From the NCBI RefSeq assembly GCF_029784135.1, contig NC_073746.1, forward strand, positions 516,136-580,135: 64,000 nucleotides of DNA. The letters run 5' to 3'. The notes under the pieces were generated by a model. That model saw only the letters and a program-made list of their open reading frames with translations. It did not search any database and was not told the origin of the DNA. Below are positions 1 through 11,700 of the stretch, piece by piece. Numbering within the stretch: position 1 is the first letter of the stretch; each line of letters starts with the position of its first letter. Both the position numbers and the translations under genes were made by a program. This DNA comes from Toxorhynchites rutilus septentrionalis. Its lineage: Eukaryota > Arthropoda > Insecta > Diptera > Culicidae.

Positions 1-523
1 AAAAATGTCTATGAGTGGTGTTTGTTACTTATTGACCCGAAACCTTGTTTCAATATCTCAAAAACTGCTTCGAAAGCAAACTATAAAAAATCTATAAATA
101 TGGGTAGTTGCTTGGAAATTCATCTCAGTTATGGTTGGTCAGCGGTTGATACATGTCGTCTGCTAACTGAAAATCTACAAATCTATATATTGTGCTTGTC
201 CTAGTCAATCTTTGTTTCTATTCAGTTAAATTTTTCACGGACGTACAACATCTCAGAATACGCACGAAACAAGCACAGAACAGAGCTTGCACTGATTGTC
301 AGAAGTAAAGCAGAAGAGAAATACAGTAACGTCTCGATTATATCACGCTCAAAAAAAATTTCGTGTGACATTGTTGAAACGTGATATATTCGAAAAAGAT
401 CTTTTCTTTAAATGAAAAATCAATTTTTCTTCTTCAATATGTATGCTTTCAACACTATTTCTCTTGCGACATGCAAAATGTATTGAAAAACATTTATTAA
501 ATTATTCATCACATGAACACATA
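1..523. other. no gene recognised; possible orphan Tigger-like terminus
   Basis: No coding potential that I recognise. At 322-347 there is a TA followed by CAGTAACGTCTCGATTATAT, which resembles the left end of the Tigger/pogo-type elements seen elsewhere in the window (CAG followed by CTCGATTAT). I could not find a matching right end, so it may be a broken element or chance. Confidence 0.3.
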
Positions 524-797
524 ATGTGCTCCCGAGTTCGAGTGGTTAGCGTCACACATTATCATACTGGCGGTTCAGGTTCCATTTTCGTTCTGTTGGG
601 GGGATTTTTCGGTTAAAAAAGTTTTTGCCGACTTGGCTTATGCTACGCGTATTTCAGAGTTTGTTATTCAGAATATATTCAAGGTGTGATATTTGGAATG
701 AAAAACCTCAACTAAGTATTAGTAAATGGGGCAAGGTAATTCCTACGATGAGATGGCAAGAGTTCCTTTCGGAATGTTTGTGCCATTCAAGAAGAAG
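524..797 (+). mobile_element. tRNA-derived SINE (family S1), diverged full-length copy
   Basis: The 5' part resembles a tRNA gene with an internal RNA polymerase III promoter. An A-box-like stretch (GAGTGGTTAGCG) lies near 538-550 and a degenerate B box (GGTTCAGGTTCC) about 35 bp downstream. The body and the 3' end (CCATTCAAGAAGAAG) match the better-preserved copies at 49251-49530 and 59136-59416. The B box is damaged and the body carries many substitutions, so this is an old copy. No convincing target duplication was found. It could be a Feilai-type aedine SINE, but the family name is not certain. Confidence 0.75.
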
Positions 798-2649
798 CAT
801 GTAATACATCAAATCATAATACAACATAACACAATATATTGAAACTTTCGTCACAGAGCTTCTTTTATAGCAATTTCTCGTATTTTTCACAGACAGTAGT
901 GTATGAGCTAAAAAGCTATTTTGGTCTGCCCATGCAATCGCATCACTATAACTTCTGACTGTCGTTGTGTGTAAATTGACTTCTGTGAGTAGATCGCGTA
1001 TTTCAAAAATACGTTTTCCGGATGACACCTGCATTTATCAATTTTACTTTTTAACCTCATTGTCCATCCTCTATACTGATATCGACACTCGAGCTCTGGT
1101 ACCACCTTCTAAGTTTTAGGAATCATAAACAAGGTTAAAACAGAAAAATTTATATACTTAAACTAAACGATTGTTCTGCTCCATAACTATTGACTTTCAA
1201 AATTTGATTATTGTGGTTAACAAAATGTGCTGCTAGGACACAAACAGGCAAGATGCTACATCGTTCAATGTTTTTTTCTTCAGTGACTTGTTCGGTATTT
1301 CTGAACTTAGCATGATTGCCACTTCTAGTTTTTTTGTAGATTTGCAGTTACTAATTTTGATATTTTTCCTGGTTCATTGGTTGGGCAATAGATGTTGCAT
1401 TCGGCGGCAAAAAACTTAACAATCTATTACCAGAGAGAATTTCATCCCCACAATAGCGCGCATTTAAGTTATCCATTAATGAAACGGCAGTTCACAAGGA
1501 AATTATTGAATTCTCTGAAAGTGTAGCATATTTGGAGCATCGATTGTCTTTCAATTATCATCTATGACAGATTTTGAGTAACAGAAACGTTCGAACAGGA
1601 TATGAAAGTTATCCGGTTTTGTTTGTTGTTTTGGTCCCCACAACACCTTTTTCTTCAAATGAGTTAATGTAGTGTTTTAATGTTTTAAAAAAAGAACCAG
1701 ATTCGTCGCAATTATGTACTTGATCAACGTTCAAATCATGATTTTCAGTTCTTGAAACTATTCATTGCCCGGAAGTCTACCGACTTTTCGCAGCATACAA
1801 TATCTTACGTTTTTGAATACCTAACCTCTTTTTAAAGTTAACTAAACTTAACTGAAGAGGTTTTTAACTTTTTCAGCTCATTCGCCTCCAATCTTGAAAA
1901 AAATCACTTTAGACAATTAAATTGAACTCTCGGCTTTGATATAAGGTATTTGGAAAGTCTTCAGCAGAGCATGTTTGTTGAGCTGTTTGGTTGCTAGCTG
2001 AATGACTGTTGAATCGTGAGCTGTTATTCGATCGATCATTTAATGTTCGTGAATTTGAGCATTGTTTTCAGGTTAAAGGTGTCGTCAGCAGCACGTTTCA
2101 AGCCGGTTGGGCCGGTTTTTTTTAGCAGCGAGAGCTGTGTTGTTCGGTGGAAAAATGAAGGTGAAAGTTTGTTTCGCATCGGTGCCTGTCTGCAAAGCCA
2201 CCGTCCTACAACCGATTCTGCTCGGTTTCCTGTTGCTGTTCTGCGAAAGGTGCTGCATAGTATGATTTGTAAATTACTTCTTTTAATAAAAGATACTGAA
2301 AAACTACTTGGATATTGCTTCGTGTCGCCACCTTGGATATTGCTCTAGACAAAGTTTATTTTACAATCTGCTTAACTTGGCTTTTTATTGCGTTGTGAAT
2401 CGTTCGCGCTCCTCACTAAGTGTAAGTATTCATTTCTCGGTCCGCGTCAGTACAACCAAATGATTGCACTAAAGAGTTTTTTTGACGTAGGATTACGAAA
2501 CATTTGCCTCTTTCATCGCTTCCCCCGATTACAGCTCCGGGCTTCGCTTGAAAATCCGTGGGTTTCGGAAAAATCAATAGTTTACTCGAGCGTATAGGCC
2601 GGGATTTTCGTTTCGAGCTTACAGGACAGAATTGCGATGAGTTTGCTCC
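798..2649. other. no gene recognised
   Basis: Short open stretches only, none with a recognisable domain. At about 2484 lies the motif TTTTGACGTAGGATTACG, also seen at the head of the repeat at 33015. At 2598-2649 the sequence (GGCCGGGATTTTCG onward) is similar to 5757-5830, so a dispersed repeat runs through the left border of the tandem duplication. Confidence 0.5.
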
Positions 2650-3930
2650 GGTGAAGCCATGATGTAAATATAAAATTATCATGGCAACCAATGCCTACTT
2701 TAATTTTATACACTCTTAACTTGATCCTGTGAAATTTTGGAAACAAAATTACCCCAAACTATTTCATATTTTTAAATTAATATGGACCGCAAAAGTTGAA
2801 GGCTTCTGTAATTCTTATATTGCTACTTTGTTGCTGTATCAATAGTCCGCACTGTTCAGTGCAAGCTTTCTGCCCCATCAAATTTGTGTTTCTTGCCAGA
2901 TTTTCTACTGATGCACGGTCGGTTCCACACATATCACGTTGTATCGAGGAAAAGTATGAATAATTTTACTCCTCGGTTTCGTTTTTAGTTTCGCTTTAGA
3001 CAGTGAGCTGCAAACAGCATACGTTGAGGCTGAGATTAATATGAAAATGATAAAAGTTACGACAAAATCACTCATCAGAGACACCAAAAAAAATCTGCCA
3101 ACGAGTTTTTAAATTTGTTCATTGTCAATTATCTTAGTTATTATTTTAGTATCGAAAGTGATAATCAGGCGAATCGAATGTAATAACTTCGTAGTCCTAC
3201 GTTAACAATGCGATCGTGTCTTGGACACTACTCTTAATTTTTTTATGATAACGCTCCGTCACACCGAGCAAGAGCGGCCAGGGAAAGGGTCGAGCTATTC
3301 AAGTTGGATCAACTACCGTATGCATCTTATCCATTTACTGAGCAGTACTTTGATTCTTACGAAAATGTGCAAAAATTACTGGTTTGGTTAAGAGACAAAA
3401 TTTGCCTCGTTAAAAAATCGGGAATATTGAAAAACACTTTTTGTTTGGCCTTTATTTTGAATGAAAAACTTTGAACCAGTCAAGATCATTAAAGATGTAT
3501 TTTAATGGAAAAAAACTGTTTTAATATTCATTCACCTTACATCTTACCTTCTTATTCTTTGTTTTTAATAGGTATTTACTTTGCAGTTCATTTGCCTTTA
3601 CATCTGTTGCTCGAATTTCCCCGCACTCGGACCATCTTTCTTCGTTGCGTTATCTTGCGTTCGGTAGCCACATTCCATTTTCGCTTTAACTCCTTTTCGT
3701 CGCGTTCGCAATCGATCAATATTCCTGAATTCGCGTTAGTCTTTGGGAGATTCGGAGTTGAACTTCGGACAATCCTCCAAGTATCGGATGGGTTAAGAAA
3801 TAAATAGTGCGCGATTGATGGTCAACTATCTACTAAACTACTTTATTTACAAATCTCAATTTTGCGTGTGTAATCGGTCAGGCAGGCCGAGTAAGCCGAT
3901 GACCGTCATCATCGGGTGGTGAACGCGTAG
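2650..3930 (+). repeat. 1.28-kb tandem duplication, unit 1
   Basis: This unit and 3933-5214 are almost identical in sequence and order, differing by a few scattered substitutions and small indels in A/T runs (for example CTCTTAA versus CCCTTAA near 3230 and 4515). Only a couple of bases separate the units. The unit contains a mariner-like transposase relic (about 3245-3420) and a pyrimidine-rich segment with AATAAATAG near 3798. The tight spacing and absence of TG...CA ends argue for a tandem duplication rather than two LTRs. Confidence 0.9.
3245..3477 (+). pseudogene. mariner-like transposase C-terminal relic in unit 1
   Basis: The translation includes FYDNAPSHRARAARERVELF, which carries the DNAPSH motif around the second catalytic aspartate of mariner (DD34D) transposases. 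It is followed by LDQLPYASYPF and YFDSYENVQKLLVWL, resembling the end of these proteins. The block with the third aspartate (normally PYSPDLAPSDY) has been deleted between LPYASYPF and the tail. There is no N-terminal half nearby. It is a dead fragment, duplicated with the surrounding unit. Confidence 0.55.
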
Positions 3931-3932
3931 GC

Positions 3933-5214
3933 GGTGAAGCCATGATGTAAATATAAAATTATCATGGCAACCAATGCCTACTTTAATTTTATACACTCTT
4001 AACTTGATCCTGTGAAATTTTGGAAACAAAATTACCCCAAACTATTTCATATTTTTAAATTAATATGGACCGCAAAAGTTGAAGGCTTCTGTAATTCTTA
4101 TATTGCTACTTTGTTGCTGTATCAATAGTCCGCACTGTTCAGTGCAAGCTTTCTGCCCCATCAAATTTGTGTTTCTTGCCAGATTTTCTACTGATGCACG
4201 GTCGGTTCCACACATATCACGTTGTATCGAGGAAAAGTATGAATAATTTTACTCCTCGGTTTCGTTTTTAGTTTCGCTTTAGACAGTGAGCTGCAAACAG
4301 CATATGTTGAGGCTGAGATTAATATGAAAATGATAAAAGTTACGATAAAATCACTCATCAGAGACACCAAAAAAAAATCTGCCAAAGAGTTTTTAAATTT
4401 GTTCATTGTCAATTATCTTAGTTATTATTTTAGTATCGAAAGTGATAATCAGGCGAATCGAATGTAATAACTTCGTAGTCCTACGTTAACAATGCGATCG
4501 TGTCTTGGACACTACCCTTAATTTTTTATGATAACGCTCCGTCACACCGAGCAAGAGCGGCCAGGGAAAGGGTCGAGCTATTCAAGTTGGATCAACTACC
4601 GTATGCATCTTATCCATTTACTGAGCAGTACTTTGATTCTTACGAAAATGTGCAAAAATTACTGGTTTGGTTAAGAGACAAAATTTGCCTCGTTAAAAAA
4701 TCTGGAATATTGAAAAACACTTTTTGTTTGGCCTTTATTTTGAATGAAAAACTTTGAACCAGTCAATATCATTAAAGATGTATTTTAATGGAAAAAAAAA
4801 CTGTTTTGATATTCATTCACCTTACATCTTACCTTCTTATTCTTTGTTTTTAATAGGTATTTACTTTGCAGTTCATTTGCCTTTACATCTGTTGCTCGAA
4901 TTTCCCCGCACTCGGACCATCTTTCTTCGTTGCGTTATCTTGCGTTCGGTAGCCACATTCCATTTTCGCTTTAACTCCTTTTCGTCGCGTTCGCAATCGA
5001 TCAATATTCCTGAATTCGCTTTAGTCTTTGGGAGATTCGGAGTTGAACTTCGGACAATCCTCCAAGTATCGGATGGGTTAAGAAATAAATAGTGCGCGAT
5101 TGATGGTCAACTATCTACTAAACTACTTTATTTACAAATCTCAATTTTGCGTGTGTAATCGGTCAGGCAGGCCGAGTAAGCCGATGACCGTCATCATCGG
5201 GTGGTGAACGCGTA
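3933..5214 (+). repeat. 1.28-kb tandem duplication, unit 2
   Basis: Near-exact copy of 2650-3930, offset by about 1283 bp, ending in GGTGGTGAACGCGTA like unit 1. The few differences indicate a recent duplication. The flank to the right (from 5215) does not continue the repeat. Confidence 0.9.
4529..4757 (+). pseudogene. mariner-like transposase C-terminal relic in unit 2
   Basis: Same relic as at 3245-3477, carried by the second duplication unit. It has the DNAPSH motif and ends in ILNEKL before a TGA at 4755-4757. The third aspartate region is missing, so it cannot encode an active enzyme. Confidence 0.55.
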
Positions 5215-5369
5215 TATAGATAATTCGCAAGTGGTAGATCATCAGCACGATATAATGGTCGTGTCCGCCACAAGTCCTTGGAAATTAGCCGGACTTCATG
5301 GGAACTACAGAGACGCCATTATGAGTGTGCTACTGTTTTGTGGAATTTGAACAGTGGCAGCTTTCCGTG

Positions 5370-5720
5370 TCGGGCCTGGAAAACCAAATAAACTCATGTT
5401 GCTTCAGAAATGGAAGTAACTTCTTCGGATGGCACTTCTTTTGATAACTTTTTGGATTGTAGTTCTCGAACAATCAAAAGGGTTTCTTTGTCTCCTAATT
5501 TGGCGCTACGGTACAACGTGTGCTCTGAAACTTCTCGAACCAGCCTTCTTGTTTGATACCTGGACGTAGCATTGTGAAGGTCCTATCATTTCCGTCGCGT
5601 ATCTTGCTGAATGATGTTTAAGTTGAGTTTTAGAAATTTACTTTTTTGTCACATTCGGGTTTCTTGTCGATGGTCAAGCGCTCTCCAAATCATTTGAGAA
5701 TATCACACATCGTTGATTTG
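5370..5720 (-). pseudogene. decayed DD37E (ITmD37E-like) transposase, N-terminal part
   Basis: Read on the minus strand, fragments in different frames match the TIR-complete copies in this window. FGERLTIDKKPECDKK corresponds to the end of the first helix-turn-helix, and CYVQVSNKKAGSRSFRAHVV corresponds to the second DNA-binding segment (there SSFVQRTKQREGLRTYKVQ). Several stops and frameshifts intervene. The catalytic half is not recognisable. No terminal repeats were found. Confidence 0.5.
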
Positions 5721-5899
5721 AAATCATGCAATAGTTTAGTCAACTTGTGAGTGAATAGTCCGGGATTTTCGTTGTGAGCGCGCTGGATCAATTTCGGATG
5801 CGCTTGTTTTGGTGACGCCATGGTGTAAACAAATGAACTGATGCTGAGAACAAACACCTTCTGTACACTCTAACATAACATCGAAAATATTCATTTTTC

Positions 5900-5990
5900 A
5901 AGTCGAGAAAGGTGTTTTCTGACTTTAAGGGGAAGAATCAAAAATTAAATTCTTTTTTATATTAAAAAAACGAAAAATATATGTATGTTA
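5900..5990 (+). repeat. fragment shared with the Tigger-type element at 10624-12481
   Basis: The run GAGAAAGGTGTTTTCTGACT and its downstream A/T-rich continuation also occur at 12295-12385 near the right end of the Tigger-type element, in the same order. This is probably a relic of the same family. It has no termini of its own here. Confidence 0.55.
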
Positions 5991-5999
5991 TTGAATCGC

Positions 6000-6700
6000 A
6001 CTTACGTTCTCAGTGGATCTTTTGCCTTCCCAACGTAATTATTACTTGCATCATTTTTATTAGTACAGGGAAACTTCGATATAACGTACCCTCGTTATAA
6101 CGTACCCTCGATATAACGTCACTCGATATAACGTACATTTTACCTCGATATAACGTAGACATTTCCAAAGTGCAAAGGAAAATTTTTTTGAATTTTTTTT
6201 TTCTGAAACTATCTGTGTTGTGATGCTAAAACATGGTTTGTACATTTAATCAATCCCGAAATACAGCTGGTTTTGTGATTCCGGATTCTAAATGAATCAA
6301 GCTTTAATCAACAGTACGAAGGGAAACATCATGAGAAAGACTGTCTTCGTCTTCTAGTTGAATTTATTCATTAACTTTACTAAAATAGCAACACAATAAT
6401 GTATTTTAGGCTACGTTTGTGAGTCCTTTATTATGCTTCGATATAACGTACAATTCGATACAACGTACAATTTTGAAAGTGAAATGTACGTTATATCGAA
6501 GTTACCCTGTAGTGCTCAGTTGAGATTCCTATGCAGGAAACACGCCTTGAATGTATTCTGGAATGACAAGCTACAGATTACTCGTGACTACAGTACAAGT
6601 CGGAAGGAATTTCTTTGACGAAAAATCTCCCGGCCCCAACGCGAATCGAACTCGAACCCTCAGAATGATCATATGTGATTTTGACAGTGGAAAGAAATCG
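6000..6700 (-). mobile_element. SINE S1 copy, split by a Tigger-like MITE
   Basis: Minus-strand S1 SINE. The 3' part (CAACGTAATTATTACTTGCA onward) lies at about 6035-6063. The body and tRNA-like part (reverse complement of TTCGAGTTCGATTCGCG...) lie at 6512 to about 6700. The two parts abut in the intact SINE and are separated here by the element at 6066-6509. The tRNA-like 5' end is strongly diverged and the 3' tail is lost or decayed. Confidence 0.7.
6066..6509. mobile_element. Tigger/pogo-like MITE, 444 bp, inserted in a SINE
   Basis: The left end CAGGGAAACTTCGATATAAC and the inverted right end (CAGGGTAACTTCGATATAAC on the other strand) match at 23 of the first 24 bases. Both sides are flanked by TA (6064-6065 and 6510-6511), the target duplication of Tc1/mariner/pogo elements. 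Internal copies of the TATAACGTAC motif sit near both ends. No transposase is encoded, so mobilisation in trans is inferred. Confidence 0.88.
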
Positions 6701-6774
6701 CTGACTGTATATAATCGAGCTCGTCCCGTATAAATAAAGATATGGAAGAGCATCATCTCAAAATCCATTTCCGC

Positions 6775-6960
6775 TTTCGAACGAAATTAATTTTTCCGAA
6801 TTTTGTTGGCACAATTTTTTCGATTTTCTATAACATCGATCCACGGGCAGAGACGAATACAACAATATAAAAACGGCTAAAATTGGACGATTCTTTCATT
6901 GTCTTTCGCGCTTACCAACATATTTGGCGATCCATTTTTATTTATATAGTTTTTTTTCTT
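6775..6960 (+). repeat. dispersed repeat R4, copy 1
   Basis: A segment with the landmarks TATAACATCGATCCACGGGC, AGAGACGAATACAACA and TTTCGCGCTTACCAACA, ending in TTTTTATTTATATAG. The same landmarks in the same order occur at 49060-49216 and, more diverged, at 49550-49700. Non-coding; possibly the tail of an unidentified transposable element. Confidence 0.65.
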
Positions 6961-9414
6961 GTTTTATTTTTTGAACATGTCTTTATTTTACAGGGTCCCA
7001 TTTTTTCAAAAAAAGGAAATAAAGCTTATTTTAGGACATTTTCGATGTGATCACCCCTATTTTCGATAACGCGTTTTGAACGGTGAACAAAATTCTTCAT
7101 GCACAACTCTAACATTACGACTTCGATGCTGTTGAAAATCCAAGTTATTTCTTTTGTAATTAAAACTTTGTGGCTTATGAACATAGCATCGGTCCTTCAC
7201 GTACCCCCAGAGGATGTTATTGACGACGAGAAATGTTGAAATTCTTACCATAAGAGGATAACGTTTCATTAAGTCTTCGGTTGCTCGAGTAATACGATTT
7301 CACTAAAAATACACCGAATAAAAAAAGCCAAATATTATCGTGTTACCATCGATGGAGCGAAAATTTTTTTTATGCGGAGCTATTCGATTTTTTTTTGCGT
7401 GAGCGTTTAATCTGAAATAAATGATTACTGATTATAAATATTAAGCCCATACTAACAGGTGAATACCAAAATGTATTTGTGAACCAAATGTTTCATGCAA
7501 ATTATCAAGCAAAAAGCAAATCATATTATGCAGATAATTGTAACTGCGACCGATATAGTGTCTACATATATATGCTATCAATCCAGCTCCGTTACCCCTT
7601 ACACAAAAGTTTGAATCTATATCTATCACTGCGAGGCCGCGCATGATGCTTCCACGGATGGCTGAAATGATTAAATGTTTACATTATCCGTTTAATTTCC
7701 ACACCACTCATTTTTCTCCCGCACTTACCACCACCACCATTCGCGGGAACACGACTCCCTTGCGTCGACAGGAAAATCAGGGTGTACAGAATCCGGTATC
7801 ACTTTCCTTCACGGACACCGAACGGTACACGTTTAATATTTTTCCATCAGATTATTTCACACTAGTCAAACAATAAATCTCCTTTCATCTTACTATTTGG
7901 CCGTGCTCGGCTCGTTTCGCCTTGCGCCATAGCAAATCCTGTTGTCCCTTTCCCGTACATTGCCTCCGACGCAATCGCTTGGTATCGCATCCCTTTTATA
8001 AATTTACAAATAATTACATTCCCCATGCCCGAGCCGAGCCAGAGCTCAATAACTTGTTTATAATTTCACACTTAATTCATTTGACAGATGTCATTTTTAC
8101 GATTTTTTATTGCTTCACCTCATCCACATGCGCTGGTGAAGAATATTCCGGTCCCCAGTTTTTGCTGGTTCGCTCCGTCTGGTCTCGCAATGTACCGATA
8201 TGAACATGCTTCAATATGTGTCGCCTCAGAATGAGAAGTATGCATCGAGCGGGCAGAATAATATGGTAAATGGGTGGAATTCAGTCACTGGAACGTAATC
8301 GTCATGTAACCGACCTGTGTTGATCGGATCCTTTTAAATCGGTATTCCTCAATTCAATATTAGGTGAGTGTGCGAGTGTCGGCTGCGAAGAATGGCAATT
8401 CTTCCTTCCTGCCAAGTTACCTCGGTGCGCAAAACTCCCTCAAAAAAGGATGTTTGACAAGGAGAGTATATTTATACACAATAGAAATGAAACACTGTGA
8501 CAAAATAGAGTAAACATTAATAAAGGACGAAGGATGAATTTGAAAAGATATATTTACTTTTTTTCTGCACGCAATTCAAACGAAAATAGGATCGCAGAGA
8601 GCATAACAGCATTAAAGAGAGCTGGGGCGGTAGAGGTAAAAAGCGATTTTCCCGTATCGTGTCCCATGGGGTGGATGTTGTTTTCGGGGTGTATTACTAC
8701 AAATATATTTTCAATTATCATTCCTTTATGTGCAGGATAGATAGAGTGCAGCATTTGTATCCATGTTTATTGATATAAATTTGTGATAAAATATGTATGG
8801 AACTAATGTGTTTTAGGTAGATTGCCCAATAAAAGTCGGTACTTGGTCCACTAGCCTGGCTGCCGCACACACAACCGAACACTTGTGCACAGACAACTTG
8901 TGCAAAATTGGATGATTATAGAACTTCCTTTCATGTTATTTTGGCTACTGGTCGGTATCAATTGGTACAAAGAGAAAATAAAATCATATAATTGCTGAAT
9001 AAATCATGACAGAAATTGATTGCCGGCGTTGACAACGAAGGGAAACAGATGTCCATTGGAAAGGTCAGAGAGTATCTAATTTGAAATTCCACTTCTGTTT
9101 CGCTTTGTGTGTGTTTGCTGTACAATGTCAGTATTGCGTACTGGACGCTTCGATACGGCTCAAATTACGTAGGGACTCATTTATTGATTAGAGCACATCA
9201 AAAATCTAAATATAATATACAATGTGATATACATTTCATTATACTTCACATCATTCACTTTTTCGTTGTGTTGTTGTTACTGTCTACCGTAATAGTTAAT
9301 CAAGATAGAATGTGAATGAATTCTAATTAATCATTTTTGTGTATTTAAAAACCAGTTCATTTTGTATATGTGTGCTTCTATTTTGATTTTGATATTTGAT
9401 CTTCAGTTATCAAT
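6961..9414. other. no gene recognised
   Basis: Two short open stretches at 7643-7876 and 7922-8203 lie in somewhat more GC-rich DNA but show no domain I recognise. No terminal repeats or RNA genes were seen. Confidence 0.45.
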
Positions 9415-9660
9415 ATGACGTCCAAGTAAGAAGAGCAACGCATCATAAATTTTCCTCACGCAACGCGAAAAATCCGGACTACTCGCACGGAATCGTCGAA
9501 AGTGACTAAATCAATTGTCACCAATATAATAAAAGAGTTTGGGTAACATTTGTCGACAGTCAGGATGCCTGAAACGGGGGTCAGAAGAAAGCTAAAAGCT
9601 GCAGTGACGAAAAAATGTTCAGCGCTCCCAAATAACCACAATCTCTCCGTCTTAGGAGTA
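9415..9660 (+). pseudogene. Tc1-like (DD37E-type) transposase, N-terminal relic
   Basis: Pieces in two frames, for example SSKVTKSIVTNIIKEFG followed by STVRMPETGVRRKLKAAVTK and then SALPNNHNLSV. They resemble the first helix-turn-helix, the GRPR-like linker and the start of the second DNA-binding helix of mosquito Tc1-like transposases. Stops and frameshifts are present and no catalytic domain follows. The family assignment is by pattern only. Confidence 0.45.
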
Positions 9661-10623
9661 TAGTCTACAACCGTTAATTGAGCTAAAAAAATGCAATGGA
9701 TTGTGCCTGGAACACGACCGCATTTTTGACGTAGAATTTCGGGATTATATTATTCAATCCGCCTGTTTTTCACTTCTGATCGTTTTTATAATACATCGAA
9801 ATTTTCAAAATATCTCTTTAGTTATTTAGGTATTTATTCATATTTACTACTTAAAGTCTACTTAGTCAAAATTTTCTTTGAAAATTTGAACAATTTAAAA
9901 CGGCCTCCGGAATATATTAGAGTTAACACATATTAGATATATAACATATTACATATAAGATATAGAAAAGTAATGTTTCATTCATAATTTTCATCACGAT
10001 AGTGCGTTCATTCCACCCATTGTCTAGTAATCGTCGTTTCATCTTGATACTCTTGATATGAAGCTCAATATCGTCAGTGCCTCAATTTACCATCTCGCCC
10101 AAAAATAAATATCTTCGATGCGTCTGTGCTGCCGTTCCGAACTGAGAACCCGCACCAGATTTTCTCCTACCCATTCAGAAATCTTCTTATCCTATATTAC
10201 GCTTAAGGTGGGATTGAACCCCAGAGCATGCAACAGTAAGGTTTTAATACTGGGATTTGAAAGCATACTTCCATGAAAGATACGTTGTATCTAAATAACT
10301 GCTGTGTATGTCAATATTCCAAAATTCTGGATTCTCTCCCATATTCGCACTGACACGAAAATGTCCTCTATGATACAGGCACCTTCTTTGTCGTAGCACA
10401 CTTCGGTACAGAGGGCTTCTTCTTCTTTGAGGGTGTGTAGTGAATGTGAACGAAATTGCTGTTTCGCAATATTCTCCATTCATTCCATTCTTGTATCGAG
10501 CTGCGTGTGTGTATGTGTGTGAAATTAGCATGAGGAACGGATGATGTCCGCTCGTTGCGATGAGCTTGCTAGCTCGCTCGCGACTGTGATTCCAAATTGC
10601 GGATGGCTTATTTATACCAAATA
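9661..10623. other. no gene recognised
   Basis: AT-rich, without coding signatures I recognise. The open stretches at 10244-10531 lack any domain and probably occur by chance. Confidence 0.45.
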
Positions 10624-10744
10624 CAGGTCGGACTCGATTATCCGGAGACTCGATTATCCGGAATTTTAGACTCGATTATCCGGAGTATTTTATTTTTGAT
10701 TTTCGGAAATTTTGAATAATTTGTATAATAATTCTATATTGAAT

Positions 10745-11230
10745 AGCTAATATGGGTATCAAAAGAAAGGGCTTGACTAGTAGAATGCAATTATTTATTA
10801 AAAATGCAAATCCAAGATGGCGGCCACTACAAAATGGCGGATTTCATATTTTCTCAGAACCCCATCAATATGGGTATCAAATGAAAGGACTTGACTAGTA
10901 GAACACAGTTATTTATGAAAAATGCAAATCCAAAATGGCCACCACTGCAAGATGGCGCCATATATATATTTTTTGACAACCCCATCAATATGGGTATCAA
11001 ATGAAAGGGCTTGACTAGTAGAATACAGTTATTTATGAAAAATGCAAATCTAAGAAGGCGGCCACTACAAAATGGCGGATTACCTATTTCCTCAGAACCC
11101 CATCAATATGGGTATCAAATGAAAAGGCTTGACTAGTAGAACACAGTTATTTATGAAAAATACCCAAAAATGTATCAAAAGAAAGTTCTCGACTAGTAGT
11201 ACATAGCAGATAATGAAAAATCCAATTTCA
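10745..11230 (+). repeat. minisatellite of about 118-120 bp units inside the Tigger-type element
   Basis: The unit begins AATATGGGTATCAAATGAAA, continues with CTTGACTAGTAGAA, and contains an AAGATGGCGGCCACTACAAA-like block. Starts fall near 10749, 10867, 10987 and 11105, with a degraded unit near 11165 and another near 11570. Units differ by scattered substitutions. No reading frame is kept. Confidence 0.85.
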
Positions 11231-11611
11231 AGATGGCCGCAGTCCCCAAACAATTAATTACTTTTTGAATGGTTTCATTCAGCTTGACCTGTATCTATGT
11301 ATGTTTGAATATTTGTTGGAATAACCCAACAATTACATTAATAGAAAATTGACCCCGTTCCTGTTGAATGATTGATCTGAAATTTCGAACATACGTTTAA
11401 TTCTACTGTCATTATAAAAAGCGTATTCCATGATCTTGGAAAATTCAATTTGGCCGCCGCAAAAATATGGCTGAATGGCTTGATTTGGAGAATACACTAT
11501 GAACAACATAAATTCGAGAAGGTCGCCGCCACAAAATGGTAGACTATGTATTCTTTGCAATCCCCTCAATATTGGTATCAAATGAAATGATTTGACTAAT
11601 GGAATACAGTA

Positions 11612-11700
11612 CAGGTCGGACTCGATTATATACAGACTCGATTACATGTGATTCGATTATATACAATTTTGGACTCAGTTATATTCAGTTTGGATTTTTT
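11612..11700 (+). repeat. second, internal left terminus of the Tigger-type family
   Basis: After TA at 11610-11611 the sequence CAGGTCGGACTCGATTATAT repeats the outer left end (10624). The further pattern GACTCGATT...GATTCGATT...GACTCAGTT parallels the three GACTCGATTATCCGGA copies of the outer end. It may mark a younger element spanning 11612-12481 next to an older left-end remnant. Confidence 0.55.

Noticed and set aside
2650..5214. Reading the two 1.28-kb repeats as LTRs of a retrotransposon
   Set aside because: Only two or three bases lie between them, they do not start TG and end CA, and there is no primer-binding site, polypurine tract or internal coding region. Tandem duplication fits better.
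7643..8203. Two consecutive open frames as a small gene
   Set aside because: No domain, no splice evidence, different frames, and composition like the surroundings.
10749..11230. CRISPR-like array
   Set aside because: The units are about 120 bp and continuous, without spacers of unique sequence. It is a minisatellite inside a transposon in eukaryotic DNA.
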